Shown: positions 1 through 4,737 of the stretch, one piece after another
How positions within the stretch are numbered: the stretch's first letter is position 1
Layout: each line of letters opens with the position of its first letter
DNA from: Candidatus Omnitrophota bacterium
GTDB lineage: Bacteria; Omnitrophota; Gorgyraeia; Duberdicusellales; 4484-171
Reading direction: 5' to 3'
Length of the DNA stretch: 5,062 nucleotides
NCBI GenBank assembly: GCA_028717025.1
Contig: JAQUOR010000142.1
Location: 1-5,062, forward strand
Made by a program: the position numbers and the translations under genes
The notes under the pieces: generated by a model
Seen by the model: only the letters and a program-made list of their open reading frames with translations
The model's database searches: none
Told to the model about the DNA's origin: nothing

Positions 1-364
1 GGGGATATTCCAGCAGCACTGCCGTTTTAAAGGTCTTTGCCGGAGGGAAAAAAATAAAATTGACGATTTTTTTTACGGGAAAATAAATCTTATTGACCAG
101 GGGAATGTCAAAGAAAGTGTGCTCTAACCAACGGTAAAGACGCATCCCTGAGAGACGGACTACCAGGCCGAGCAGAAAAATGATAACGACAAATAGGATG
201 ATCCCCAGCCCGGGAATTTTATATCCTATGTATTCTTTTAAAAATGTATTGATGAACTTGCCTAAAATTCCATCGGCAAACGAAAAAAGTCCCACAATCA
301 CATAAAGAGTAATACCGATAGGAATAATAGCCGTAAGTCCTGTGATAAGCGTTTTCTTTATCAT
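1..364 (-). CDS. DUF502 family membrane protein, N-terminal part (3' end outside window)
   Basis: About 121 codons are visible, beginning MIKKTLITGLTAIIPIGITL and running off the left edge. There are two hydrophobic segments, roughly residues 5-30 and 52-69, separated by a short hydrophilic stretch. A conserved-looking block follows with the pattern RLYRWLEHTFFDIPLVNKIY, then FFPPAKTFKTAVLLEYP. This order (TM, TM, then IP...IY..VK and V.LEYP) is what I know of DUF502 (PF04367), whose biochemical role is not established. The start is fixed by an in-frame TAA just three codons upstream of the ATG at 362-364. No good SD sequence precedes it. The patatin gene ends 149 bases upstream on the same strand, so co-transcription is possible but unproven. 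The family call is from memory of the pattern; the membrane topology is directly visible. Confidence 0.85.
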   Translation of the reverse strand, partial: MIKKTLITGLTAIIPIGITLYVIVGLFSFADGILGKFINTFLKEYIGYKIPGLGIILFVVIIFLLGLVVRLSGMRLYRWLEHTFFDIPLVNKIYFPVKKIVNFIFFPPAKTFKTAVLLEYP

Positions 365-392
365 TTCTGATTATCGCAACACACGGTTCTGT

Positions 393-451
393 GAAGGCGT
401 CTAAAGATATGCCTAAGGGGTGGTGCCTTCCGCGGCATTAATTGTCCGCGG
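393..451. repeat. Intergenic hairpins between the patatin and DUF502 genes
   Basis: Two inverted repeats share this gap. CCGCGG at 430-435 is repeated at 446-451 with a 10-base AT-rich spacer, giving a 6-bp GC stem. GAAGGC at 393-398 pairs with GCCTTC at 425-430 across 26 bases. The two stems overlap at base 430, so they would partly compete. No T-run follows on the minus strand, so this is not a classical intrinsic terminator for the patatin gene. It could be a Rho-type or processing structure; the role is unknown. Confidence 0.4.
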
Positions 452-455
452 TCCT

Positions 456-490
456 TGCGCATGCACATTCGTTTCCGGAATCTCGCGTAA
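456..490. repeat. Intergenic motif set, copy B (TGCGCAT...TTCCGGAA...CGCGTAA)
   Basis: TGCGCAT at 456-462, the 8-base palindrome TTCCGGAA at 473-480 and CGCGTAA at 484-490 occur in this order. The same three words occur in the same order at 1943-1982, with slightly different spacing (10 and 3 bases here, 13 and 5 there). Both copies lie just downstream of a minus-strand gene. A dispersed intergenic repeat or a shared binding or processing site would explain this; neither is established. Confidence 0.4.
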
Positions 491-513
491 GATGCAAATC
501 GTAAACAGGAGGT

Positions 514-1437
514 TTAAACAGGGATTTTCTTATGTCCTGCGAAGAACTCTGAGAAGAAAAATCTTTTAACTTTTGCCTTTTTTATGGCGTTAAGAAGCTT
601 TTCTCCTGCCTGAAGCGTTTGCTGTTCGCCCATCGTGAATAATTCCTGCGCCCTATCAAAACTTCCCCACGAAAATTTCTCCAAATCCGGGAATATGAGA
701 AAATCGGCTTCTTTTACGTTATCGTCAATAATCTTTTTATACCTGAGTTTATCCGTAAGGCACAGGGTTTCAACACAATTCCTCGCTTCGGTGTAGATAT
801 GGCGCGTAGTTTCCAGATTCACGCCGATAATAAAATCAACTTCGCTTTTAAGCGCTTGGGTAGGGAGCGTCTCGAGTGCTCCGCCGTCTACCAAGACCTG
901 TTCTTTTAATTTTAGCGGAGGAAAAAAACCGGGCAACGCGGTTGTCGCGATGATGGCGCGGTATAACGGGCCGTCTTTTAGAAAACTAAGTTTCCCGGAG
1001 ATAAGATCAACGCAGGTGGCAATAAAAGGGATCTTACAATCTGCAAAATCACTCGTCTGAAAAAGTTCTTTGAAGATTTTGAAAAACGGTTTTGGCTCGA
1101 TAAGGTAAGGCTTGATCACGCATAGGTTCCAAAGGCAAAATTGCTGTATCATACTAAACGACTTTTCAACCAACACCGTATCGTCGCCGAAGGTAGCCGA
1201 ACCGAAATGCCGCTTCAATGTCAAAATATCTTTTTCATTCTTGGCAAACGCATCGAAGATGAGGCGCTCTACATGGCGCGCATCAGGATAAAGAGCATAA
1301 AGCCCTCCCACCACGGCCCCGATAGAAGTCCCTGAGATTATGTCGGGTTTTATCTTGAGTTGTTCGAGCGCCTTTAAAGCGCCTATGTGGAAAAATCCTC
1401 GCGCCCCTCCTCCTCCCAATGCTAATCCTATCTTCAC
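514..1437 (-). CDS. Patatin-like phospholipase family protein (RssA/YlbK type)
   Basis: The 307-residue protein carries the patatin fold signatures in order. The glycine-rich oxyanion loop GGGGARG is at residues 8-14, the nucleophile elbow GTSIG at 36-40 (Ser38), and the catalytic aspartate in VDGG (Asp184). This is a Ser-Asp dyad acyl hydrolase expected to cleave acyl esters of phospholipids or lysophospholipids; the actual substrate is not visible. No signal peptide is seen, so it probably acts from the cytoplasm. I chose the GTG start at 1435-1437 because AAGGAGGG (1446-1453) lies 8 bases before it and the oxyanion loop begins seven codons later. A 17-codon upstream extension to 1488 exists but would place the SD inside the coding region. 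A small inverted repeat (1458-1478, CTGCC...GGCAG) sits just before the SD in the leader. The gene appears to have its own promoter, behind the terminator of the upstream gene. Confidence 0.93.
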   Translation of the reverse strand: MKIGLALGGGGARGFFHIGALKALEQLKIKPDIISGTSIGAVVGGLYALYPDARHVERLIFDAFAKNEKDILTLKRHFGSATFGDDTVLVEKSFSMIQQFCLWNLCVIKPYLIEPKPFFKIFKELFQTSDFADCKIPFIATCVDLISGKLSFLKDGPLYRAIIATTALPGFFPPLKLKEQVLVDGGALETLPTQALKSEVDFIIGVNLETTRHIYTEARNCVETLCLTDKLRYKKIIDDNVKEADFLIFPDLEKFSWGSFDRAQELFTMGEQQTLQAGEKLLNAIKKAKVKRFFFSEFFAGHKKIPV

Positions 1438-1445
1438 CTGGTGCT

Positions 1446-1453
1446 CCCTCCTT
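1446..1453 (-). promoter_or_regulatory. Ribosome binding site deciding the patatin start
   Basis: The minus strand reads AAGGAGGG, 8 bases before the GTG at 1435-1437. This strong SD supports the GTG over the longer open frame beginning at 1488. Confidence 0.85.
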
Positions 1454-1511
1454 ACCTCTGCCGCAATGCCTGTGGCAGCACGTATCAATAATAACCTTTC
1501 CGTATTATCGT

Positions 1512-1517
1512 ATTATA
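1512..1517 (-). promoter_or_regulatory. Candidate -10 element for the patatin gene
   Basis: The minus strand carries a perfect TATAAT here, about 75 bases upstream of the GTG start and downstream of the terminator at 1543-1577. The hexamer 17 bases further upstream (TTTCTG) matches a -35 only weakly. The terminator just upstream makes an independent promoter in this gap plausible. Confidence 0.45.
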
Positions 1518-1542
1518 CTACAAAACAGCGAAGACAGAAAAG

Positions 1543-1577
1543 AAAAAGGCAGATCCCGTAAGAATCTGCCTTTTTTT
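1543..1577 (-). terminator. Intrinsic terminator after the small membrane protein gene
   Basis: AAAAAGGCAGAT (1543-1554) and ATCTGCCTTTTT (1564-1575) form a perfect 12-bp inverted repeat with a 9-base loop. It begins 15 bases beyond the stop codon of the gene at 1592-1825. On the minus strand the stem is followed by TTTTTCTTTTC. On the plus strand it is followed by T7, so it could also stop antisense transcription. Confidence 0.88.
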
Positions 1578-1591
1578 AAATCGTACAATCG

Positions 1592-1825
1592 TCACTCTTT
1601 GGCAATCGCAATAAAAATCAAACCCGCAAGGCCTAAGAATAATCCTATGCATCCCTTAAACACGGTTTTCAACGCAGGCCACCAACCGATGACAGCCCAT
1701 AAACCCAAAACGATAAGCACTATCCCTATAAGCATCTTAACCATCGTTTTCCCTGCATCGGAAGGTTTCTTTTCTTCTCTAACTTCGGTTGCCGGCATTC
1801 CTGCATCTTTTTTCTGTTCATCCAT
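1592..1825 (-). CDS. Small two-helix membrane protein of unknown function
   Basis: This 77-residue protein has a charged, Lys/Glu-rich N-terminus (about residues 1-28). Two hydrophobic segments follow (about 30-50 and 56-74), with a WW pair and a Lys-Gly turn between them, and the protein ends IAIAKE. It is probably a helical hairpin in the inner membrane. I do not recognise a named family; similar tiny WW-containing membrane proteins are, to my recollection, common in uncultivated diderm lineages. The start is well supported: AGGAGGT lies 6-7 bases before the ATG at 1823-1825. A near-consensus promoter lies at 1872-1900 and a strong intrinsic terminator follows the stop. The gene is therefore very likely a real monocistronic unit that is well expressed relative to its neighbours. 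Function cannot be assigned. Confidence 0.85.
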   Translation of the reverse strand: MDEQKKDAGMPATEVREEKKPSDAGKTMVKMLIGIVLIVLGLWAVIGWWPALKTVFKGCIGLFLGLAGLIFIAIAKE

Positions 1826-1871
1826 ACTACACCTCCTCTTTCTTACGTATTATAAAAAATCAGTTCCTTAA

Positions 1872-1900
1872 ATAATATAAAATTTTTATACGTTTGTCAA
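1872..1900 (-). promoter_or_regulatory. Sigma-70-type promoter of the small membrane protein gene
   Basis: The minus strand has TTGACA at 1895-1900 (perfect -35), a 17-base AT-rich spacer, and TATTAT at 1872-1877 (5 of 6 for the -10). The predicted transcription start is near 1865, giving a 5' leader of about 40 bases that contains the SD. This is the best promoter match in the window. Confidence 0.82.
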
Positions 1901-1933
1901 TCCCTGTGTCGTTTTAAGAAATACAAGCTGCTG

Positions 1934-1998
1934 ATATGCGCGTGCGCATCGCATATTTTTCCTTCCGGAAACTAACGCGTAATCATCACGCACACGCA
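1934..1998. repeat. GC-rich palindromic intergenic element, copy A
   Basis: Several nested inverted repeats sit between the PilZ stop and the next promoter. ATATGCG (1934-1940) and CGCATAT (1950-1956) pair perfectly with a 9-base loop. TGCGCGTGCG (1937-1946) and CGCACACGCA (1989-1998) pair over 10 positions; the one non-Watson-Crick position would be a G-U wobble in minus-strand RNA. TTCCGGAA (1963-1970) is a perfect palindrome in the middle. There is no T-run, so this is not a classical terminator, though it could protect or stop the upstream transcript. The words TGCGCAT, TTCCGGAA and CGCGTAA recur in order at 456-490. Confidence 0.5.
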
Positions 1999-2029
1999 GT
2001 AAAAACTCTTTTTTTGCGGTGTAAAAACA

Positions 2030-2392
2030 TCAATTCCTTTTTTTAATATACGCAAGCAACATCTCTGCGTTTCTTTCGTCTTTTTTATCAAACTTGATTG
2101 CCAACGCAGACCATTCCTGCGCACCCTTGCGGATCCTGACTATTTTCCCGTGCAAAATAATCGGCTGCGTACTACTCTGCAGTTGCAATGTCAGCTCAAC
2201 GTCGCCGCCGATGACAAAACCATATTGGTTCACTGAGAGAAGCACGCCGCTTTTGGAAATATCGGTAATGAAGGCCAATAATCCTTCCTGGTTAATCCCT
2301 GAAGAGGAACAAAGACATTTAAGGGGTGGCGAAATAATTATGCGCGCCTCTGAGCGCTTGTTTCCAAAACCTATTTTGCGCAGAAAATTCAT
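2030..2392 (-). CDS. PilZ-domain protein, probable c-di-GMP receptor
   Basis: The 120-residue protein is essentially one PilZ domain. It shows the two c-di-GMP contact motifs of the family: RxxxR at residues 13-17 (KRSEAR region) and (D/N)xSxxG at 44-49 (DISKSG). Beta-rich segments follow (GGDVELTLQL, IILHGKIVRI, ALAIKF). It would bind cyclic di-GMP in the cytoplasm and act through a partner; no output domain is attached and no cyclase or phosphodiesterase is visible nearby. The ATG at 2390-2392 is preceded by AAGGAGGG (2396-2403) with only about 3-4 bases of spacing, shorter than usual. The 269 bases upstream, back to the NTF2-like gene, contain strong potential RNA structure whose last hairpin ends 6 bases before the SD. 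This makes structure-mediated control of translation plausible but unproven. A GC-rich palindromic element follows the stop codon. Confidence 0.9.
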   Translation of the reverse strand: MNFLRKIGFGNKRSEARIIISPPLKCLCSSSGINQEGLLAFITDISKSGVLLSVNQYGFVIGGDVELTLQLQSSTQPIILHGKIVRIRKGAQEWSALAIKFDKKDERNAEMLLAYIKKRN

Positions 2393-2395
2393 ACA

Positions 2396-2403
2396 CCCTC
2401 CTT
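2396..2403 (-). promoter_or_regulatory. Ribosome binding site of the PilZ gene, short spacing
   Basis: The minus strand reads AAGGAGGG, with only 3 bases between the last G and the ATG. The sequence is strong but the spacing is short. The site sits 6 bases beyond the hairpin that ends at 2410. Confidence 0.75.
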
Positions 2404-2409
2404 CAATGG

Positions 2410-2464
2410 GCAGACGATTTATGCGGGCTACTGGCGAACATACTCGCAGGCGTTAGCCGTCTGC
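2410..2464 (-). promoter_or_regulatory. Hairpin immediately upstream of the PilZ ribosome binding site
   Basis: GCAGACG (2410-2416) and CGTCTGC (2458-2464) form a perfect 7-bp stem. Inside it, on the minus strand, GCTA pairs with TAGC, and an inner GCGA/TCGC stem (2434-2437 with 2444-2447) has a 6-base loop. The result is a compact stacked hairpin that ends just before the SD. It competes with the outer part of the long inverted repeat, because bases 2455-2464 are needed by both. A control element of the PilZ mRNA leader is an inference from structure and position. Confidence 0.45.
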
Positions 2465-2597
2465 GAATTGACCCCCACCGCTTTCTGAAAATAAACTTGA
2501 TGTAGATTTAAAGCGCATACTCTCTGCTCATCTGAATATTCATTATAAGCCCTCACCAAACACAGAAAATGGTGGGGGTAAAATTCGATCACCGGCT
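2455..2597. repeat. Long imperfect inverted repeat (possible structured RNA or MITE-like remnant)
   Basis: This fills much of the 269-base gap between the NTF2-like and PilZ genes. The left arm on the plus strand has AGCCG (2455-2459), CGAATT (2464-2469), ACCCCCACCGCTTTCTG (2471-2487), TTGATG (2497-2502) and GCATACTC (2515-2522). The minus strand of the right arm has the matching series AGCCG (2593-2597), CGAATT (2582-2587), ACCCCCACCATTTTCTG (2563-2579), TTGGTG (2554-2559) and GAATATTC (2534-2541). An 11-base loop lies at 2523-2533. Most of the differences are transitions, several of which become G-U pairs in RNA. Transcribed from the minus strand, it would fold into a rod of about 140 bases. 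A 66-codon open frame (GTG start, 2428-2628) crosses it but has no usable SD spacing and no recognisable protein. Confidence 0.6.
2550..2578. repeat. Local hairpin competing with the long inverted repeat
   Basis: CCCTCACCA (2550-2558) can pair with TGGTGGGGG (2570-2578) across an 11-base loop: 8 Watson-Crick pairs plus one position that is U-G on the plus strand and C-A on the minus strand. Both halves belong to the right arm of the long inverted repeat, so the local hairpin and the long rod exclude each other. Confidence 0.45.
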
Positions 2598-2601
2598 CGC
2601 T

Positions 2602-2630
2602 GCCCTGTTGGGCTGCGTAATCTTCCACGC
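2602..2630. repeat. Two small hairpins upstream of the long inverted repeat
   Basis: GCCC-TGTT-GGGC (2602-2613) is a perfect 4-bp stem with a 4-base loop. GCGT (2615-2618) pairs with ACGC (2627-2630) across 8 bases. A comparable GCGA/TCGC hairpin (2434-2447) lies outside the opposite arm, so the symmetry of the region seems to reach beyond the core repeat. Confidence 0.35.
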
Positions 2631-2661
2631 TCCCTTTGTGGTCGCTCGAAAAACTGCTATC

Positions 2662-3291
2662 TCATTTCACTTTCTTAACGCGATAACGATTAATGGTCAG
2701 CCGGCCCGCAGGTGAAACGCTGAGCTCCCAATTCTGCTTATATTTTACATCTCTGGTTTTTCCCTTTATCGTTTTGCTCTTACAACGCACCGAGAGTGCG
2801 ACGCTATATTTCCCTCCTGCTAAATGTTTTACGGTAATATCCCCGACTTCATACATAATGCTCTCGGTCTCACTACGCGCTGCCTGATACCACTTAATGA
2901 AACCTGCGTGAGTGGTGATTTTTACCTCGGGCATTTCCATCAAGAGATCTTCTTTGCTCAAATGATACAGGAACAAGAAATCTTCCACCTGATGGTCGAG
3001 CCAAGCAAACCAACGGTAGACAAAACTTTTCACGTCATTTTCATCAGGTACATAACTGGCCTGATTTTGACCTGTGGTTTTTTCCGATACGGACGGGACA
3101 GCAACGGTTACGTTACCACTACTCGCTTTCGTTGTAGATACGGGCATTTTAACAAACCCTGTCTTGTGGGGTTGGAGCGATGTTGTTTTATTACCCGTAG
3201 TTTTTTCTTCTTTTGCAGCAAAAAGCGCTGCCGGCGATACTAAGGATATAAAGAAAAATAAAAGTATAAAACGATGCGCTGGGATGCTCAT
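2662..3291 (-). CDS. Secreted protein with NTF2-like (SnoaL-type) C-terminal domain, unknown function
   Basis: The 209-residue protein begins with a basic n-region and a hydrophobic core (residues 7-26: RFILLFFFISLVSPAALFAA). This is a probable Sec signal peptide, with cleavage near Ala25-Ala26. No lipobox cysteine is present. A Thr/Ser/Lys-rich, probably disordered linker covers about 27-82. The rest (about 85-205) has the length and pattern of an NTF2-like fold: a helix-rich part with aromatic residues (FVYRWFAWLDHQ), FIKWYQAA near 131-138, then alternating strands ending WELSVSPAGRLTINRYRV. Such domains often follow enzymes or bind ligands, but nothing here fixes a function. I chose the ATG at 3289-3291 because AGGAG (3297-3301) lies 5 bases upstream and the signal peptide starts directly. 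The ATG at 3328-3330 would add 13 polar residues and lacks an SD. The gene follows pcm by 51 bases and is probably in the same transcript. Confidence 0.78.
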   Translation of the reverse strand: MSIPAHRFILLFFFISLVSPAALFAAKEEKTTGNKTTSLQPHKTGFVKMPVSTTKASSGNVTVAVPSVSEKTTGQNQASYVPDENDVKSFVYRWFAWLDHQVEDFLFLYHLSKEDLLMEMPEVKITTHAGFIKWYQAARSETESIMYEVGDITVKHLAGGKYSVALSVRCKSKTIKGKTRDVKYKQNWELSVSPAGRLTINRYRVKKVK

Positions 3292-3342
3292 GAGTGCTCC
3301 TGCAATTTTTCTGCCATTCTTATCCTGCATTATTGACGCGTA

Positions 3343-3993
3343 TCATTTCGCAAAACCATATTTACCGATAAGAGGGACAAATACGCAGCCACCCAAGGTT
3401 TCTGACTTCGTGTGTGTTGCCGATACTTTATCGACAACAACCAGCTCCTGGCTGAATTCGCTTCCCACAGGAACAACCATCCTTCCTCCTACGATAAGCT
3501 GCTCCTCCCAGAGAGGGGAAATAGCGGGTGAAGCAGCAGTAACGATGATTCTATCGTACGGTGCGTATTCCTGCCAGCCGCATGTGCCGTCCCCCACATC
3601 TATCGTGACATGGTACCCCAATGACGACAAAAGAGCTTGCGCCTGCCTCGCCAAAGAAGGAATTCTTTCTATGCTAAAAACGCGCGTTCCAAGCTGCGCG
3701 AGTATCGCTGCCTGATATCCTGAGCCAGTACCGACTTCTAAGATCTTATCGCCCCCTCTTACCTTAAGCGCCTCGGTCATCAATGCGACGATATAGGGCT
3801 GTGAGATGGTCTGCCCTTCTCCTACGGGCAGGGGGTGGTCTTCGTACGCAAAGTTAATTTCTTCCTGCAAGACAAAAGAATGACGGGGAACATCCATAAA
3901 AGCCCGTAGCAGATCGGGGTTAGTTATCCCTCGCTTTGCAATCTGCTCCCGTACCATCGCCTCTCTTAATTGCGTAAAATCAGGATTTTTCAT
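3343..3993 (-). CDS. pcm: Protein-L-isoaspartate O-methyltransferase
   Basis: The 216-residue protein matches the Pcm family over its whole length. The N-terminal helix region (REAMVREQIAKRGI) is followed by the VPRHSFV block (residues 35-41) and the highly typical GQTISQPY (60-67). SAM-binding motif I is KILEVGTGSGYQAAILA (83-99), an acidic position in SIER ends the second strand, GDG lies at 134-136, and DRIIVTAASP at 147-156. It methylates L-isoaspartyl residues formed by ageing of Asn and Asp, starting their repair in the cytoplasm (EC 2.1.1.77). I take the ATG at 3991-3993 as the start; an adjacent ATG at 3994-3996 is equally possible. A longer open frame reaches 4071, but its extra residues do not resemble the family. 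The start lies inside the end of the glycosyltransferase gene (14-base overlap) and no SD is visible, so translation is probably coupled to that gene. Confidence 0.95.
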   Translation of the reverse strand: MKNPDFTQLREAMVREQIAKRGITNPDLLRAFMDVPRHSFVLQEEINFAYEDHPLPVGEGQTISQPYIVALMTEALKVRGGDKILEVGTGSGYQAAILAQLGTRVFSIERIPSLARQAQALLSSLGYHVTIDVGDGTCGWQEYAPYDRIIVTAASPAISPLWEEQLIVGGRMVVPVGSEFSQELVVVDKVSATHTKSETLGGCVFVPLIGKYGFAK

Positions 3994-4651
3994 CATGCAA
4001 GGAAAAAACAAATCGGATAAAGCGCACGGTATCGGCAAAGGGATGGATTTTACTACGCTGATTCTTTGCATAGATGCTGTGCACGGGAATGCTTTTAATT
4101 AAAAAACTGTTCTTGGCTGCTTTTATCAAAATCTCCGACTCCACTTCGAATTTATTGGTCTCAATTTTTATACTCTCAAGGACTTTCCGACTGATGAGGC
4201 GAAAACCGCACTGCGTATCGGGAATATGCTGGCCCACCAGACGAGAAATAAACCAAGACATGAATTTATTGGTCATCACCCTGATTTTGGGCATATTACC
4301 GGGATCGTTCATGCGGTTGCCGACGATAAAATGTTCACCGTTTCTGGCCGCTTCAAAAAATTTGTCTATATCAACGGGCGAATGCTGACCGTCAGCGTCC
4401 ATGGTAACAATGCAATCAAAAGTATTGTTGCGCAAGAGATACGCTATCCCTTTTTTCAACGAAGTGCCTTTTCCTAAATTCCGTTCGTTCTTAAGCAGCC
4501 GGTCTGCATATCGGGCAGAGACCATAGACGTATCGTCGCTGGAACCGTCATCGATAACCAACACCGATAAATCCTTTTGCTTTATTTCACGCAAAAGCTC
4601 TCCAATAGTTGCCCCTTCATTGTATGCAGGAATCAAAACCCAAACCTTCAT
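3980..4651 (-). CDS. Family 2 glycosyltransferase, DPM1-like
   Basis: The 223-residue protein is a GT-A fold family 2 glycosyltransferase with the classical series. The N-terminal strand and loop VWVLIPAYNEG (residues 3-13) is followed by the nucleotide-binding DDGSSDDT (34-41), the metal-binding DADGQH (85-90; D85 and D87 form the DxD), GNRM near 111-114, DTQCGFR (145-151) and the acidic FEVESE (168-173). The pattern is that of dolichyl- or polyprenyl-phosphate sugar transferases, which move a sugar from an activated nucleotide to a lipid phosphate or glycolipid. The donor and acceptor cannot be read from sequence. No membrane segment is visible, so it would be cytosolic or membrane-associated. 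The ATG at 4649-4651 begins exactly at the family N-terminus. An in-frame GTG at 4714 would add 21 unrelated residues. No SD is visible, but a TATAAT lies 9 bases upstream. Its position behind an LpxL-type acyltransferase suggests envelope glycolipid synthesis. Confidence 0.92.
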   Translation of the reverse strand: MKVWVLIPAYNEGATIGELLREIKQKDLSVLVIDDGSSDDTSMVSARYADRLLKNERNLGKGTSLKKGIAYLLRNNTFDCIVTMDADGQHSPVDIDKFFEAARNGEHFIVGNRMNDPGNMPKIRVMTNKFMSWFISRLVGQHIPDTQCGFRLISRKVLESIKIETNKFEVESEILIKAAKNSFLIKSIPVHSIYAKNQRSKIHPFADTVRFIRFVFSLHDEKS

Positions 4652-4660
4652 AGTTCTTAA

Positions 4661-4689
4661 ATTATATATCAAGCTCACAAACTCATGAA
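4661..4689 (-). promoter_or_regulatory. Candidate promoter giving a near-leaderless glycosyltransferase mRNA
   Basis: TATAAT on the minus strand at 4661-4666 is preceded, after 17 bases, by TTCATG (4684-4689), a weak -35 match. Only 9 bases separate the -10 from the ATG, so transcription would start about 1-4 bases before the start codon. This would fit the missing SD. The TATAAT could also be chance in an AT-rich stretch. Confidence 0.4.
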
Positions 4690-4737
4690 CTCTGACGTTC
4701 ATACGTAAGATCACAGATACAAAAGAGCATCTATGCG

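Noticed and set aside
505..548. Plus-strand AGGAGG followed by an ATG at 532
   Set aside because: The frame closes after 6 codons and lies opposite the end of the patatin gene. The SD-like word is a chance match.
1849..1854. A second TATAAT close to the small membrane protein gene
   Set aside because: No -35 at suitable distance, and the TTGACA-N17-TATTAT pair just upstream is far better.
2542..2547. TATAAT on the minus strand inside the long inverted repeat, as a PilZ promoter
   Set aside because: No acceptable -35 sits 16-18 bases upstream. It is part of the repeat arm, so it may be coincidental. Worth remembering only if start-site data point here.
2428..2628. A 66-codon minus-strand open frame (GTG start) across the gap before the PilZ gene
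   Set aside because: The only SD-like sequence (GGGAG) is 1 base from the GTG, the product resembles nothing I know, and the frame coincides with a long inverted repeat and hairpins, which better explain the sequence. A small gene is not fully excluded.
2434..2630. Integron attC site
   Set aside because: The flanking boxes do not match the attC core consensus, no integrase is present, and the gene order is an ordinary operon and not a cassette array.
2404..2661. Known RNA families (tmRNA, RNase P RNA, 4.5S RNA, c-di-GMP-I riboswitch) for the structured gap
   Set aside because: A TATGCGCTTTAA string recalls the end of a tmRNA tag, but there is no tRNA-like domain. GGGCTTAT recalls RNase P, but the other conserved regions are absent. 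The c-di-GMP-I riboswitch core words are not present in order. A 6S-like rod remains only a shape resemblance.
3074..3715. A long plus-strand open frame opposite the pcm and NTF2-like genes, and similar plus-strand frames elsewhere
   Set aside because: These have low-complexity, Cys/Ser/Pro-rich products without recognisable domains and lie antisense to well-supported genes.
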